Translations under genes and position numbers: made by a program
The notes under the pieces: generated by a model
Told to the model about the DNA's origin: nothing
The model's database searches: none
What the model saw: the letters and a program-made list of their open reading frames with translations, nothing else
Part shown: piece by piece, positions 24,401 through 35,081 of the stretch
Numbering within the stretch: position 1 is the stretch's first letter
How the letters are laid out: every line of letters begins with the position of its first letter
Assembly: GCA_028826165.1 (NCBI GenBank)
Contig: JAPDFW010000136.1
Span: 504,501-568,500 of the forward strand
Direction of reading: 5' to 3'
Origin: Anaeramoeba ignava
Taxonomy: Eukaryota > Metamonada > Anaeramoebidae
DNA length: 64,000 nucleotides

Positions 24401-27400
24401 ATGATTCAGTGTCAATTTTTTGGATTGAAATTGCTGAATCTGTTCAATCGGATCTACAAATAGAATGAGGATAAATGTATCCCAATCCTGTTGTATTTTT
24501 TGCGCAAGGAATTGTGTTCTTTCTTGGGTATATTGGTCAATTTCTTTCATGAGCTGCATTAAGTTTCCATTTTTCAAGACTTCATCCCGAAAAGATGGAA
24601 CAGATAATTTATCTCTTCCCGGTATTTTTTTCGGTATTTCTTTGATACATGTCCCTGAAATCCAACGAATAAAAAATTTACTTGAATCAACAATTTCTTG
24701 TATTGTTTGGCCGATTTTTTCTTCCAGTTCTTTCATTTTTGGGGAAAAAGAAATACCAGAAGAATCCATGAAAGCTTGAATTTCGATCATCTCTTTTTTG
24801 TTTTGAAATTTACTAAAGAGCAATTTCAAATTATTCTCAAGCATCTAATTTATGAAGAAAAAAAAACGAGAATAGAAAATTGCATAAATAAGGTAAATTA
24901 CGAGAGGTGTTTTATATGTGTATTAATTTTACATGCGTAATAGCTTTTTGGATTTCGGTTTCTATCAAGGAATAATACTTTTTGAGTTTTGGAGACGAGT
25001 TCGTTTTGGTTCCAAAAATAATTTGCTCAATTTGCTCAATGTATTTCGGTATTTGTGAATATTTTTGGATCATTTCCTCAACTTTTTGTTTTTTCCTGGA
25101 AGATAAAAATTGAAAGAAATGCTCAAATTCCATGACTTGATCAGGGAAAGAAAGTAAAATGGATTCTCGTATTTGTGCCAAGGTTGTGTCAATTTTCTGA
25201 GTCCAAGAATCCACTTTTTCAACTAATCCTTTAAGTTCGTTTACAGACTAATTCAAAAAAAAAACCGATGGTTAGTAAAAGAAAAAAAAAGAACAAATTA
25301 GAGAAATACCTTTTGTCCTTTTTCAATGAATTCATTTAATGATAAAGTAGTCAAATTAATCACAGAGAAACAAGGCTTGAGTAAATTCAAAACATTTTGA
25401 ATATGTGGGTGCATAATATGACTTTCACGAGAATGTATTTTGGGGATGATTTGATTATAATTGTTTACGAGGCATTCAAGTTGACTGCTCAATGATTCAA
25501 ATCTGGGCATTTGAAGTGCAATTTCATTGGCAAATTGAGGAATTTTTTGCTGAAAACCAAGATTATTAATCTGATGAATTTGCGTAATCATTTCAAATAA
25601 TGAAGGAGCAATATTAACTCGCAGGAAAAGTCCATCTCTCTTTAAAACTGCGTTTCTGGCAGAGGGAACCAAAGTAGAATTGATATTTTCGTTGAATTGC
25701 GCTATTACTTGTTTATTAAATGACAAAATCTTTCTGCCCACCTGAGAGTATTTTTTGATAATTAGAGCACCTTTTTGAGACTTGAAGTTAAAATAAGAAG
25801 AACTTCGAAATGTAAGCATGGGGCTTTTGATTTTCAGAAAAAGATCCAAGCTCCATTCAAGAATTTGCGATGTTTTCCATTTTGTTTTTGTTGACTTTTC
25901 ATTTTCGAATTGGTGGTCAACTGCGTCAATTTCAGCCGAAAGCATATCCAGAACAAGAGAAAATTTCTCACTCTCAGTAATTTCAAACATTTTCAATAGT
26001 TCATAGCAACTTTGTGAAGAGTTTAGAGTATGGAAAGTTTTTTCGAGCAAAAGATTTGTTTTGGATTGTGTGTTTTGGGACATTTTGTTGAATGTTTTTT
26101 TGAATATAATCCATTTGGATTTTTCTTCTTTGTCATTACCAAAAGGCTCAAAATCAATTTCTTGAGCAAGATGGAAAATCTTCTCCCGATCGTGGAAAAT
26201 GGAGCGTTTCGTTTCCAAATCCTCTTTTGATCCAAGCTTTTCAATCACAATTAAAAATTTGTCGATTGTTGCCAATTTTTGTTTCATTTCAATCAAATCA
26301 TCACAAACTTGGTTTATGTAATCAAGATGATTAAAAAGGATTGTTCGGTCGAATTCCCATCGATTCGCTCCTTTTGTTTTTTCAATTTTCGCACGGGTTT
26401 CTAAATATCCCTTTTTCACTTTCATCGTGATTTGTTTTGCTTGATCGATTTCTTCCTCTATATCAAAAGAATCAGGATTATTATTTATTTCTGCTTTATG
26501 ATCTGGATGCGTGTTGCTTATTCCACATAAATCCCTTTCATCGATATCTTTTTCTTGAACAAAAGATTTCATTTGGTGTTCTTCTCTTCCAAAAACTTTT
26601 TCAGCAGTCACTTTGAATTGGATTGCCTGCTCAATATCCAAAATAATCAATTGGAGCAATTCGAACATCAATTGATCTGTATTGTAAAACTTGCTGAGAA
26701 TCCAAATCAATCGGAGTGAATCAAAAAGATTGGGCATATTTTCTGCAATTTCCCTGAGACTGTGACTGGAAACAATTATATCAATGTGATTCTCCAAACT
26801 GTCAAGAAATTTTGTATTTTCGCGTGCTTGATTGGCGAGATTTGATAACTCTGTAAAATATTGGTGAAATTTCCGAACTAGTGCTGTGTCTCGTTCACCG
26901 GAAAGTATTGTTTTGATTGTGGTTTCATTTTGCTGAAATTGCGAAACCATACTTGAGAAAATGGAGTATCGGTCTCTCCAGTAATGAATTTCAGACATTG
27001 CTCCTTTTCCATATTTTTGTGAGTCTTTTTCGATTTGAATAACAGAAGTGATTGATTTGATCCATTTTCGGATGATTTTTTGATAATTATTTTGCGTGAT
27101 CTTTTCAGATGGCTTTTGCATTTGATGCTGATCTCTATTTGTTCCAGAGGAATTGATGGAATCAAAAATGGAACCATTTTGTTTCCAATTAAACGAAGGT
27201 TTTGCTCGAGAATTTGATTTTGTGAAAAGATGTTGATTTGGAGGATTGCTTTGGGTTTTTGTTTGAGAATTAAGAGAAGTATGCGGCATTTTGATATGGA
27301 TTTTCTGGAATGTTTCCATTCGGTGTATCGCAGCGGAAAGTGCTTTTGAGAATTGCTTGATCATAATTCCAGATTTCTGGTTTTGGAAAAGTGGATAATA

Positions 27401-27787
27401 CACATTCTGAAGAGTACTATTGAATATTTTGAGAGAATTTGCACTGTTTAAAGTCGCAAACGAAAATTCTTGTTTTTGATCTCTGTTTTCTTGGTTTATG
27501 AAGTAAATGGAATCGTTGTTTGTGGTTATTTCTTCAATTAACGATGATTGAGGAGTTGATTTTGAATCTTCAATAACATCAACTCGAATATTTTCTTTTT
27601 TTTTCGATTTTTTTTTTGGAAGAGAAAAAATGATCGCTTTTGGTTGATTTGCAATTTTTTGGATTGCTTCTTCTAGTTCCTTTTGATCATGATCATCAAA
27701 AGAATTCGAATCTTTTGAAAAATGAACAAAAACTAAATTTTTCATCCAATCAATGAATGAAAGTTCTGTATTCTTTTCTTGATCCAT
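12451..27787 (-). CDS. axonemal-type dynein heavy chain, interrupted by an intein
   Basis: Motor subunit of a ciliary dynein. Seven exons: 25310-27787, 24933-25247, 22342-24844, 21800-22267, 21682-21699, 21267-21613, 12451-21165. Introns are 62, 88, 74, 100, 68 and 101 nt. The sum is 14844 nt, 4947 aa, or 4644 aa without the intein, the normal size. The N-terminal tail is exons 1-3. AAA1 has Walker A GPAGTGKT (about 1920-1927, spanning three exons) and Walker B GCFDEFNR. AAA2 Walker A is GGTRSGK/ST, split by the intein; AAA3 GHTGTAKT (about 2867); AAA4 GNDGIGKKS (about 3250). A coiled-coil stalk, AAA5, AAA6 (GQWVLLQNCHL) and the C-terminal domain follow. AAA3 features (KKLIIFIDDLNMP, VDPRFISLF) point to an axonemal chain, perhaps DNAH10-like, but the class is unproven. 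The start is the ATG at 27787. The last exon, 8.7 kb, has no intron. Confidence 0.93.
19765..20673 (-). mobile_element. intein in dynein AAA2 Walker A loop, with degenerate LAGLIDADG endonuclease
   Basis: In-frame protein-splicing element of 303 residues. The upstream extein ends GGTRSGK and the downstream one starts STIIQTLSKAM; joining them restores a normal AAA2 P-loop, GGTRSGKST. Block A is CLGKNTPILM with Cys1 (codon 20671-20673). Block B holds YQINEFHILSL with the His at intein residue 64. Blocks F/G are FYGFQLEPK...RFLLSDGTVTHN with penultimate His and terminal Asn (19765-19767), and the +1 residue is Ser. These are the nucleophiles of a class 1 intein. Between the splicing blocks are two LAGLIDADG-like helices, LLGFIIGSAFS and FLAGIIYSFMG. 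The expected catalytic Asp is Ser in the first and Phe in the second, so homing activity is probably lost while splicing residues are kept. No frameshift or stop occurs. I recall no intein described in a dynein; that needs a database check. Confidence 0.93.
21682..21699 (-). other. 18-nt microexon encoding the AAA1 Walker A core
   Basis: Exon 4 ends GGT-CCA-G (21800) before donor GTAAAT. An AAG acceptor at 21700 precedes 18 nt ending in GG before donor GTAAGT at 21681. Exon 6 starts at 21613 after CTTCTAG. Both flanking introns (100 and 68 nt) are phase 1. The join reads GPAGTGKTESVRDL, a perfect dynein AAA1 P-loop. Skipping the microexon would keep frame (six codons) but delete the AGTGKT core. 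Confidence 0.9.
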
Positions 27788-28116
27788 AAAGAGATACAAA
27801 AAATTTGAAAAGAAAAAATAAAAAAATTTTTTTTGTGGATTTTGATTTTTAAATGTGACATTTCTATTTCCACATTTTTTTTTTGGAAAATTGACATTGA
27901 TATTTTTTTTTTCTTTTTGAAATTGTATTCAAAAATAATTAAAAATCTAATTATTATTTCCAATTTTGAAAATTTATAAAATGGAGAGAAAATTGAATTT
28001 TTTTTTTGATTTTCAAAATTATTGATTTTTTTACATTAGAAATCAAAAAAGAAAAATGAAAAAAACTTTTTCATTTTTTTCTTTTTTCTAAATTTTTTTA
28101 TAAATTGAATTAAATT
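27788..28116. promoter_or_regulatory. divergent intergenic region, dynein / Yos1-like
   Basis: This 329-bp gap between two divergent starts is AT-rich with long T and A runs (for example 27830-28100). No coding segment, tRNA or clear motif is visible. It presumably carries both promoters. Confidence 0.35.
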
Positions 28117-28759
28117 ATGATAAGTGGCTTGCTAGTTATTTTGTGTGTTTCCTTAATTATTTCTATTAATTTTTATTAAATTTTTATTAAATTTTTATTA
28201 AATTTCTATTAAATTATATTAAAATTTTATTGAATTTATATTTAATTTATATTTAATTTTTATTAAATTTTTATTTAATTTAAATTAAATTTCTATTAAA
28301 TTTATATTAAATTTTTATTTAATTTTTATTAAAATTTATATTAATTTTTATTAATTTTTATTAAATTTATATTAAATTTTATTAAATTTTTATTAAATTT
28401 ATATTAAAATTTTATTAAATTTTTATTAAATTTTTATTAAATTTTTATTAAATTTATATTAAATTTCTATTAAATTTTTATTAAATTTATATTAAATTTA
28501 TATTAAATTTTTATTAAATTTTATTAAATTTATATTAAATTTATATTAAATTTATATTTAATTTTCTTTTAGTACTTTAATTCTGAATGGATTCGCAATT
28601 ATTAGAATTAAAAAACCTCAAATTATTCCAAATGAAACTGAAGAAAATGAAATTAAAAAAAGAATTTATTCAATAATTTCCAAAATTAGAAAATTTAAAA
28701 TTTTAATTTTAATTTGGAATTTAATCCTTATTTTTTGCATGTTTATTTTATTTAATTAA
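28117..28759 (+). CDS. Yos1/IER3IP1-like small ER-Golgi membrane protein
   Basis: Two-exon gene hidden by a repeat intron: exon 1 is 28117-28142 (26 nt) and exon 2 is 28573-28759, joined in phase 2 to give 70 aa. The product starts MISGLLVIFTLILNGFAII, a hydrophobic helix, then has a short polar linker, a basic stretch (IKKRIYSIISKIRKFK) and a second hydrophobic helix (ILILIWNLILIFCMFIL). This order and size match Yos1/IER3IP1, where an N-terminal helix ending near NAIAVL is followed by an LIxSVRTVxRxPL segment and a C-terminal helix. Yos1 proteins work with Yip1/Yif1 in ER-to-Golgi vesicle transport. The match is by pattern only and the sequence is divergent, so the family call is moderate; that it is a spliced gene is well supported. 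Confidence 0.6.
28143..28572 (+). repeat. repeat-filled intron of the Yos1-like gene (430 nt)
   Basis: Donor GTGTGT at 28143 and acceptor CTTTTAG ending at 28572. The body is an irregular array of TTTTTATTAAA and TTTATATTAAA units with occasional C (TTTCTATTAAA) and no G in the sense strand. Confidence 0.75.
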
Positions 28760-29024
28760 TTAATAAATAAATAAATTACAAAAAAAAAAAAATCAACCGT
28801 TAAAACTTAAAAAAAAATTTTATAATTCTTCTTTCAAAAAGAAATCAAAAACCGTTAAAAAAAATATAATTTCAAAAAATTTTTTTTTTTTGATTAAAGA
28901 AGAAAAAGTATTAACGGTTATTGTGCTAAATTTTAATTTTTTTTTTTTTACAAGTTTGGAAAATCTTTATATTTATTTTTCTTTCTTCAAATTTTTTATT
29001 CTTTTTTTTAAAATCAATTTTAAA

Positions 29025-32000
29025 ATGAGCAATTCACAACAAATAACAAAAGAAACAGAAGAAATGAATTTAGAACAAGAAGTAATTTATTCTTTATTTT
29101 TAATTCTTTATTCTTAATTCTTTATTCCTTTTTTTTTTTAGATCCCAAACCCAAATGAGAATTCAGATGATTTGAAATCAATAATTTTGGCTTTAAAACA
29201 AACACTCACAGAAACAACAACTCAACTTAACCAAAAAATCTACGAACTCAAACAAACAAAAACAGAACTGGACAAAACAAAAGAAATGAACGAATTTCTG
29301 AATATCGAAATATCCACAATCAATGAATTGGAAGCGGAAAAAGAAAAAGAGGCAAACTCAAGAAAACAAAGACAATCTTTTCTTGATGAAAACGATACAC
29401 TCAATTTCAAGAATAATGAATTTACTGAACCTAACGACAAAGACAAAGCTTTAAAAGATCTTTACCACAGCTTGCAAGAAAGCGTAAGTTTAGCGGAGTT
29501 CTGGGAAAGTTCTCATAAGGCAGTTACTCAAAAAATGGAAAAGCTTGAAGAAGAATACAACCGACTAATTTCTGAAAAAACAAGCAAGGAAGGGAATTTT
29601 GTTGAATATCAACAACAAATCGAAATACTAAGAGCCGAGCTCACGGAATGCCAAGTTCAGAACCAAGAACTCACGTACTCACTCGATGATCAGCTCGAAT
29701 CACAAAGACTTGAGGTTATCAAGCTACAAGAAGAAAACAACAAACTCCGCCAAAACGTGATAAATTTCCAACGCCAACTCCAGCAAGAAAGTGACAAGAG
29801 TTCTCAACAGCAAACAAGCGCGATAATGGATGAAAACCGAAAACTAAAATCGGATTTAACGGAACTCTCGCAAAAAAACAGAGAGCTTCAACAAGAACTT
29901 GAAGAAAACTCCAATTTCAACAGCAACAAGAACTTCCAGCAAGTGATCCAAAATTACGAGTCCAGATTGCGCACTCTGACTGAAGAAACCAAATTTTATG
30001 AAGACATCATTAGTCAATCTTTCCCTGAAAAGGACAACAGAATCCAAAAATTGGAAATCCTAAACCAATCCAAAAGCACTGAATTCGAGCAACTCAAAAA
30101 GGAGCTTGAAAACGAAAAAGCTGCTAAGGCTGAGCTTGTCTCGAAGATTAAAACTCTTGAAGCTTCAAACAAAAAAATCACGCAACTCAACACAGATTTA
30201 ACGTTCCAAAACGAGTTTCTGGAAGTAAAAGTCTCTGAATCGAAAAACAAACTTGATAGATTGACTGCAATGAACCAAGAAGTCACTGAGGCTAACGGCA
30301 AATTCCAATCCCAAATTGGAGAATACGAAGATCAATTAGAAATTGCAAACCAAAAAATTACCGAACAAAATGAGCAAAATGAAAGCGATAAAAGACTTTA
30401 TTCTGAGCAGTTGGATCAGTTTGTGCTCAAAAACAATCAACTTGAAAATGAAATTTCGAGTTTGATCTCCCAGACCAAAAATGATAAAATCCTTTTCCAA
30501 AAACTTGAAGAGAAGTTTTCGTTCTCTCAATTCATTATTGAGAACAACTTCCAAGATCTCAAAAAGTTACAAAATGAAATTTTCGAAATTGAAGCAGAAC
30601 TCGAAGATTCACAACAACAGATTCAGGATTATCAAAATCAATTTGTAAATTCGCAAAACCAAATTGAAAATTCCCAAAAGCAGATTGAATTTTCACAAAA
30701 GCAGATTGAAGACTCACAAAAACAAATTGAAGACTCACAAAAACAAATTGAGGATTCGCAAAAGCAAATTGGAGACTATCAAAAGCAAATTGAGGGTTTA
30801 AAAGAACAAAATGAAAATTCAGAAAAAGAAAATGGAAATTTACAAAAGCAAATTGAAGATTTAAAAGAAAAAATTGAAGAATTTAATTTACAAAAACAAA
30901 CCATGAAACCCATTTCTGAAATTGAGGAAATCAGAACCAACTTTGAAGACAAATATCAAAAATTAGAAAATGAAAGAAATTTGTTAATGGAACATATTTC
31001 ACTTAAAGAAAAAGAAAATGAAACATTAATCAGCTCAAATGAAGAATTGAAATATTCGCTCAATTCATTAACAAATCAAAACAATGAAATCAAAGAAGAA
31101 AAAGAATTAATGAACCAACAAATCGAAAAGAGTAAAATTGAAATTGAAGAATTATTCCAAGAAAAACAAATAATTGAGGATGAATTGCAAACAACACAAG
31201 ATTTGATTTCTAAATTAAAAAAAGAATATGAATTAATAGAATATCTTTATGAAGAAGCTAATCAAAAAAATGAAAATGAAATAACAATTATTGAACAACA
31301 AAAACAATATCTAATTGAATCAAAAAACCAAGAAATTCAAAATTTAAAAGAACAAATTATGAAACCCATTTCTGAAATTGAGGAAATCAGAACCAACTTT
31401 GAAGAGAAATATCAAAAATTAGAAAATGAAAGAAATTTGTTAATGGAACATATTTCACTTAAAGAAAAAGAAAATGAAACATTAATCAGCTCAAATGAAG
31501 AACTGAAATATTCACTCAATTCATTAACAAATCAAAACAATGAAATCAAAGAAGAAAAAGAATTAATGAACCAACAAATCGAAAAGAATAAAATTGAAAT
31601 TGAAGAACTATTCCAAGAAAAACAAATAATTGAGGATGAATTGCAAACAACACAAGATTTGATTTCTAAATTAAAAAAAGAATATGAATTAATAGAATAT
31701 CTTTATGAAGAAGCTAATCAAAAAAATGAAAATGAAATAACAATTATTGAACAACAAAAACAAGATCTAATTGAATCAAAAAATCAAGAAATTCAAAATT
31801 TAAAAGAACAAATTATGAAACCCATTTCTGAAATTGAGGAAATCAGAACCAACTTTGAAGAGAAATATCAAAAATTAGAAAATGAAAGAAATTTGTTAAT
31901 GGAGCATATTTCACTTAAAGAAAAAGAAAATGAAACATTAATCAGCTCAAATGAAGAACTGAAATATTCACTCAATTCATTAACAAATCAAAACAATGAA

Positions 32001-34866
32001 ATCAAAGAAGAAAAAGAATTAATGAACCAACAAATCGAAAAGAATAAAATTGAAATTGAAGAACTAAAATCACAAGTTCAAATTACAGATGAAATTGAGA
32101 AACTTCAAATCCAAATTTCTCAAATCACAAAAGAAAAAGAAGATGTGATCGAGGCAAATCAAGCAATCCAAAAAGAAACAGAAATGTTAACAAAGCAAAT
32201 TGAAGATTCACAAGAAATTATTAAAGAACTTACGCTAGACAAAACCGAAAAATCTGATTTACAAATTCTTTACAATCAAAAATTAACGGAAAATGAAAAT
32301 CTTCAAAAAAAAGTTGATCAATTAATCCAATCAAAAAAAGAAACTGAAGATCATTTATCAGATATTGAGAAACAAAACAATCAACTTAATACAGCAATTA
32401 TTCAAATCCAAAACGAAAGAGAAGAGTTCCTTGAAAACCTCCAGAAAAAGCAAGAATCTGAAAAACAAAAAAATGAACTTATGCAAAAAAACAAGCAATT
32501 AGAAATTCAAAACGAAGAAATTGATGATAAATATCAAAATTTGAAGGAAGAACTTTCTTCCAAAAATGAAGAATTGAATACTAGCACTGAAAAAATAAAT
32601 GAATTGGAATCAAAACTCAACAATTTAGAAAAACAAAAACAAGAAGAATATCAGAATCAAATTGAAGAATTAAGCTCTTCAAAGCAAAAAATCATTTCAA
32701 TAATAACCCAAATTGTTGATTTACAAGATGAACCTGAAGTTGAAGAAGATGAAATACTTTATAATTTAAGTGAGTTATTCACTAATACTCAAAATCAAAA
32801 TGCACGTTTATATCAAGAAAAACAAGAAATTGAACAAAAAATTGAAGAATATCAGAATCAAATTGAAGAATTAAGCTCTTCAAAACAAAAGATCATTTCA
32901 ATAATAACTCAAATTGTTGATTTACAAGATGAATCTGAAGTTGAAGAAGATGAAATACTTGATAGTTTAAGTGAGTTATTCACTAATACTCAAAATCAAA
33001 ATGCACGTTTATATCAAGAAAAACAGGAAATTGAACAAAAACTTGAAGAATACTCAAAATCAAATTGAACAATCCAGTAATATATTAATCGATTTGAATT
33101 CTAAAGAAGAAGAAATAAACGGATTGAAAAAACAATTATCTGAGTTAACTCAAAACAACGAAATGACTGAAACAAAGTTGATTGATGCTCAAGTCAAATC
33201 AGAAAATTACCGAAATCAAAATGAACAACTCCGAGAACAATTATCACAATTATCAAACTCAAACACTTCAAATGAGAATCAAAAAGACAATGGACAAACT
33301 GTAATTTTAAGATCAAAAGTTACAGAACTTGAAAATTCAATCAAGTCGTTACAAAATCAGAATTCGTTATTAGAAACCAACATCAAAGAAATGGACCAAC
33401 AAATTAACAAAAAGGATTTGGATTTGAAAGAACAAAAAAAAGTTGAGAACAAATTGAATGAACAATTAAAAATCTTTTCAGATTTGAACAATCAAGTGAA
33501 AGTGCAAGTGCAAGAAATTGAAGATACAATGACACAAAAAACGCAAGAAATGAGCTCAAGAATAAATGAAAAAGAGGATGAGATGCAAAGTCTGGAATCA
33601 AAAGTCCAAAAATTGCAATCAATGATCTCGCAAAAAGATTCCGAAATTGAGAAATACATTTCACAAATCAAAAACAGCAATGAAGAGATTCAAGAAAAAT
33701 CGAAACAAATCGATGACTTGAATGAATCGAGATTACAAACTGAAAAAGAACAACACAATTCATGGAAATCATTTGTTGAAAAAATCCAACAAATTTTCTC
33801 CAAGTCAACAATTCCTTGTGAAATTGATTTCAGTTACTTATCAGTTGGAAATGAAGATGAATCAAATGAAAAACAAAAGACGAGCAAATTATCACAGTTA
33901 TTGAAGGATATTTATGCATTCCTTGAAACAAAAATATTCCCCAAATTAGAAGAACTGAATGAAATTTTATTAGAATTAGAAGATTCAAAAGAAACCAAAC
34001 TTGAAGAAAGCCAGCAAGCCACAAAAATAGATCAAGAAGTTCAAGTTGCACCTTTTGAAATTGATATCGATCTAATTAAGAAATTTTCTTTGAGTAAGGA
34101 TGAAGATGAACAACAAGAGATTCTTTGTGATCACATCAAAGAATTGGAACAATCACTCCAATTCAAAAGCGAAGAGTTTGAAAGTTTGAAAAAGGAGCAT
34201 CATGAACTTTGCAATACTTTGGTAGATCAAATGGATGATGAAACTCATCAACTTATCAAAGATGTTCTTTATCATTTCAAAGATCAAGAAATTTGCGAAC
34301 TTAATGACACCCTTCACGAAAAAGATGAAGAAATTAACGATCTAACAGAACAATACTCAAAAGTTCTTTCGAGAAATCGAGAATTAGCAGTAAGAGTCAA
34401 AAAACTTGAACAACGTTTGGAAAATCAAAAAGTTACAAAAAATCAACCGAATAATTCACAAAGAGAAATGTCATCAATTATCCCTTTTAAAAATATTAAA
34501 AATGTTCAAAATATTCAAAATATTCAAAATGTTCAAAATGAAATTCCTAAAAAGAAAAATCCTCAAAACCAAATTTTCAAACCAAAAACTTTACGTTTTA
34601 CTAAGTTTGGTTCAATAGGATTAGGATTAAAAAGAACAACAAATTTAGGTCAACCAATGAGAATTAAGAGAACAATTTCAGAATCAGAAAATGAACGTGA
34701 TAATAAAAAAGAACAAAAACCCCAAAAAGAAGATGATGATGAAAATATTTCTTTCTCAGAAAATATTCCAAAAAGAAGTCATTCAGATAATAATGATAAA
34801 TTATTTAAAGAAGAGTCAAATGATTTGAGTTTATTTGATTCAAAAAGAACTAAAATTATTAATTAA
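29025..34866 (+). CDS. giant coiled-coil protein, function unknown
   Basis: Exon 1 is 29025-29081 (MSNSQQITKETEEMNLEQE), then a 60-nt intron (GTAATT to TTTTAG), and exon 2 runs from 29142 to the stop at 34866. The product is about 1926 aa if one extra base near 33050 is ignored. Nearly the whole protein is E/K/Q/N-rich heptad coiled coil. It contains short QKQIEDS heptad runs (30650-30790), a 152-residue unit present 2.6 times, and a unit of about 70 residues present twice (ELSSSKQKIISIITQIVDL). The C-terminal 130 residues are not coiled coil: a basic, Thr/Gly/Phe-containing patch (RFTKFGSIGLGLKRTT) and an acidic Ser-rich tail. The architecture resembles golgins, centrosomal or nuclear-envelope coiled-coil proteins, but nothing in the sequence decides between them. 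Confidence 0.8.
30903..32070 (+). repeat. 456-bp in-frame tandem repeats in the coiled-coil gene
   Basis: The unit starts with MKPISEIEEIRTNFE; the ATG of this block occurs at 30903, 31359 and 31815, exactly 456 bp (152 codons) apart. Copies 1 and 2 are complete and copy 3 stops after about 84 residues. They differ by only a few substitutions, indicating recent duplication. Confidence 0.9.
33040..33066 (+). other. apparent +1 frameshift in the coiled-coil gene
   Basis: The upstream frame ends at 33068 (EEYSKSN then stop). The downstream frame continues the repeat motif EYQNQIEQSS with no break to 34866. Against the sister copy at 32848, removing a single base from GAATACTCAAAATCAAATTG restores the frame. 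The word AATACTCAAAATCAAA also occurs at about 32786 and 32990 in the neighbouring repeats, so the join could be a recombination or assembly crossover within repeats. Confidence 0.75.
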
Positions 34867-35081
34867 TTAATTAATTCTTAATTGTGTATTTTGCAAACAT
34901 TTTAATAATTTTTAAAATTAAAAATCAATTTTAATTTTTCTTTTCTTTTTTTAAAAAAATTTCTCAAAAACAAAATGAAAAAATTAAAAAAAAAAACATT
35001 AAATTGTTTTGTTTTGTTTTGATTTGTTTGAAAAAGAAAAAAAAAAAAGTGGAATTCAAAAATGAAAAAAAATGAAAAAAA

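Noticed and set aside
33007-33075. Intron explaining the frame change in the coiled-coil gene (GTTTAT to ATCCAG)
   Set aside because: The sister repeat copy is coding across the same stretch and aligns with a one-base difference, so a frameshift is simpler.
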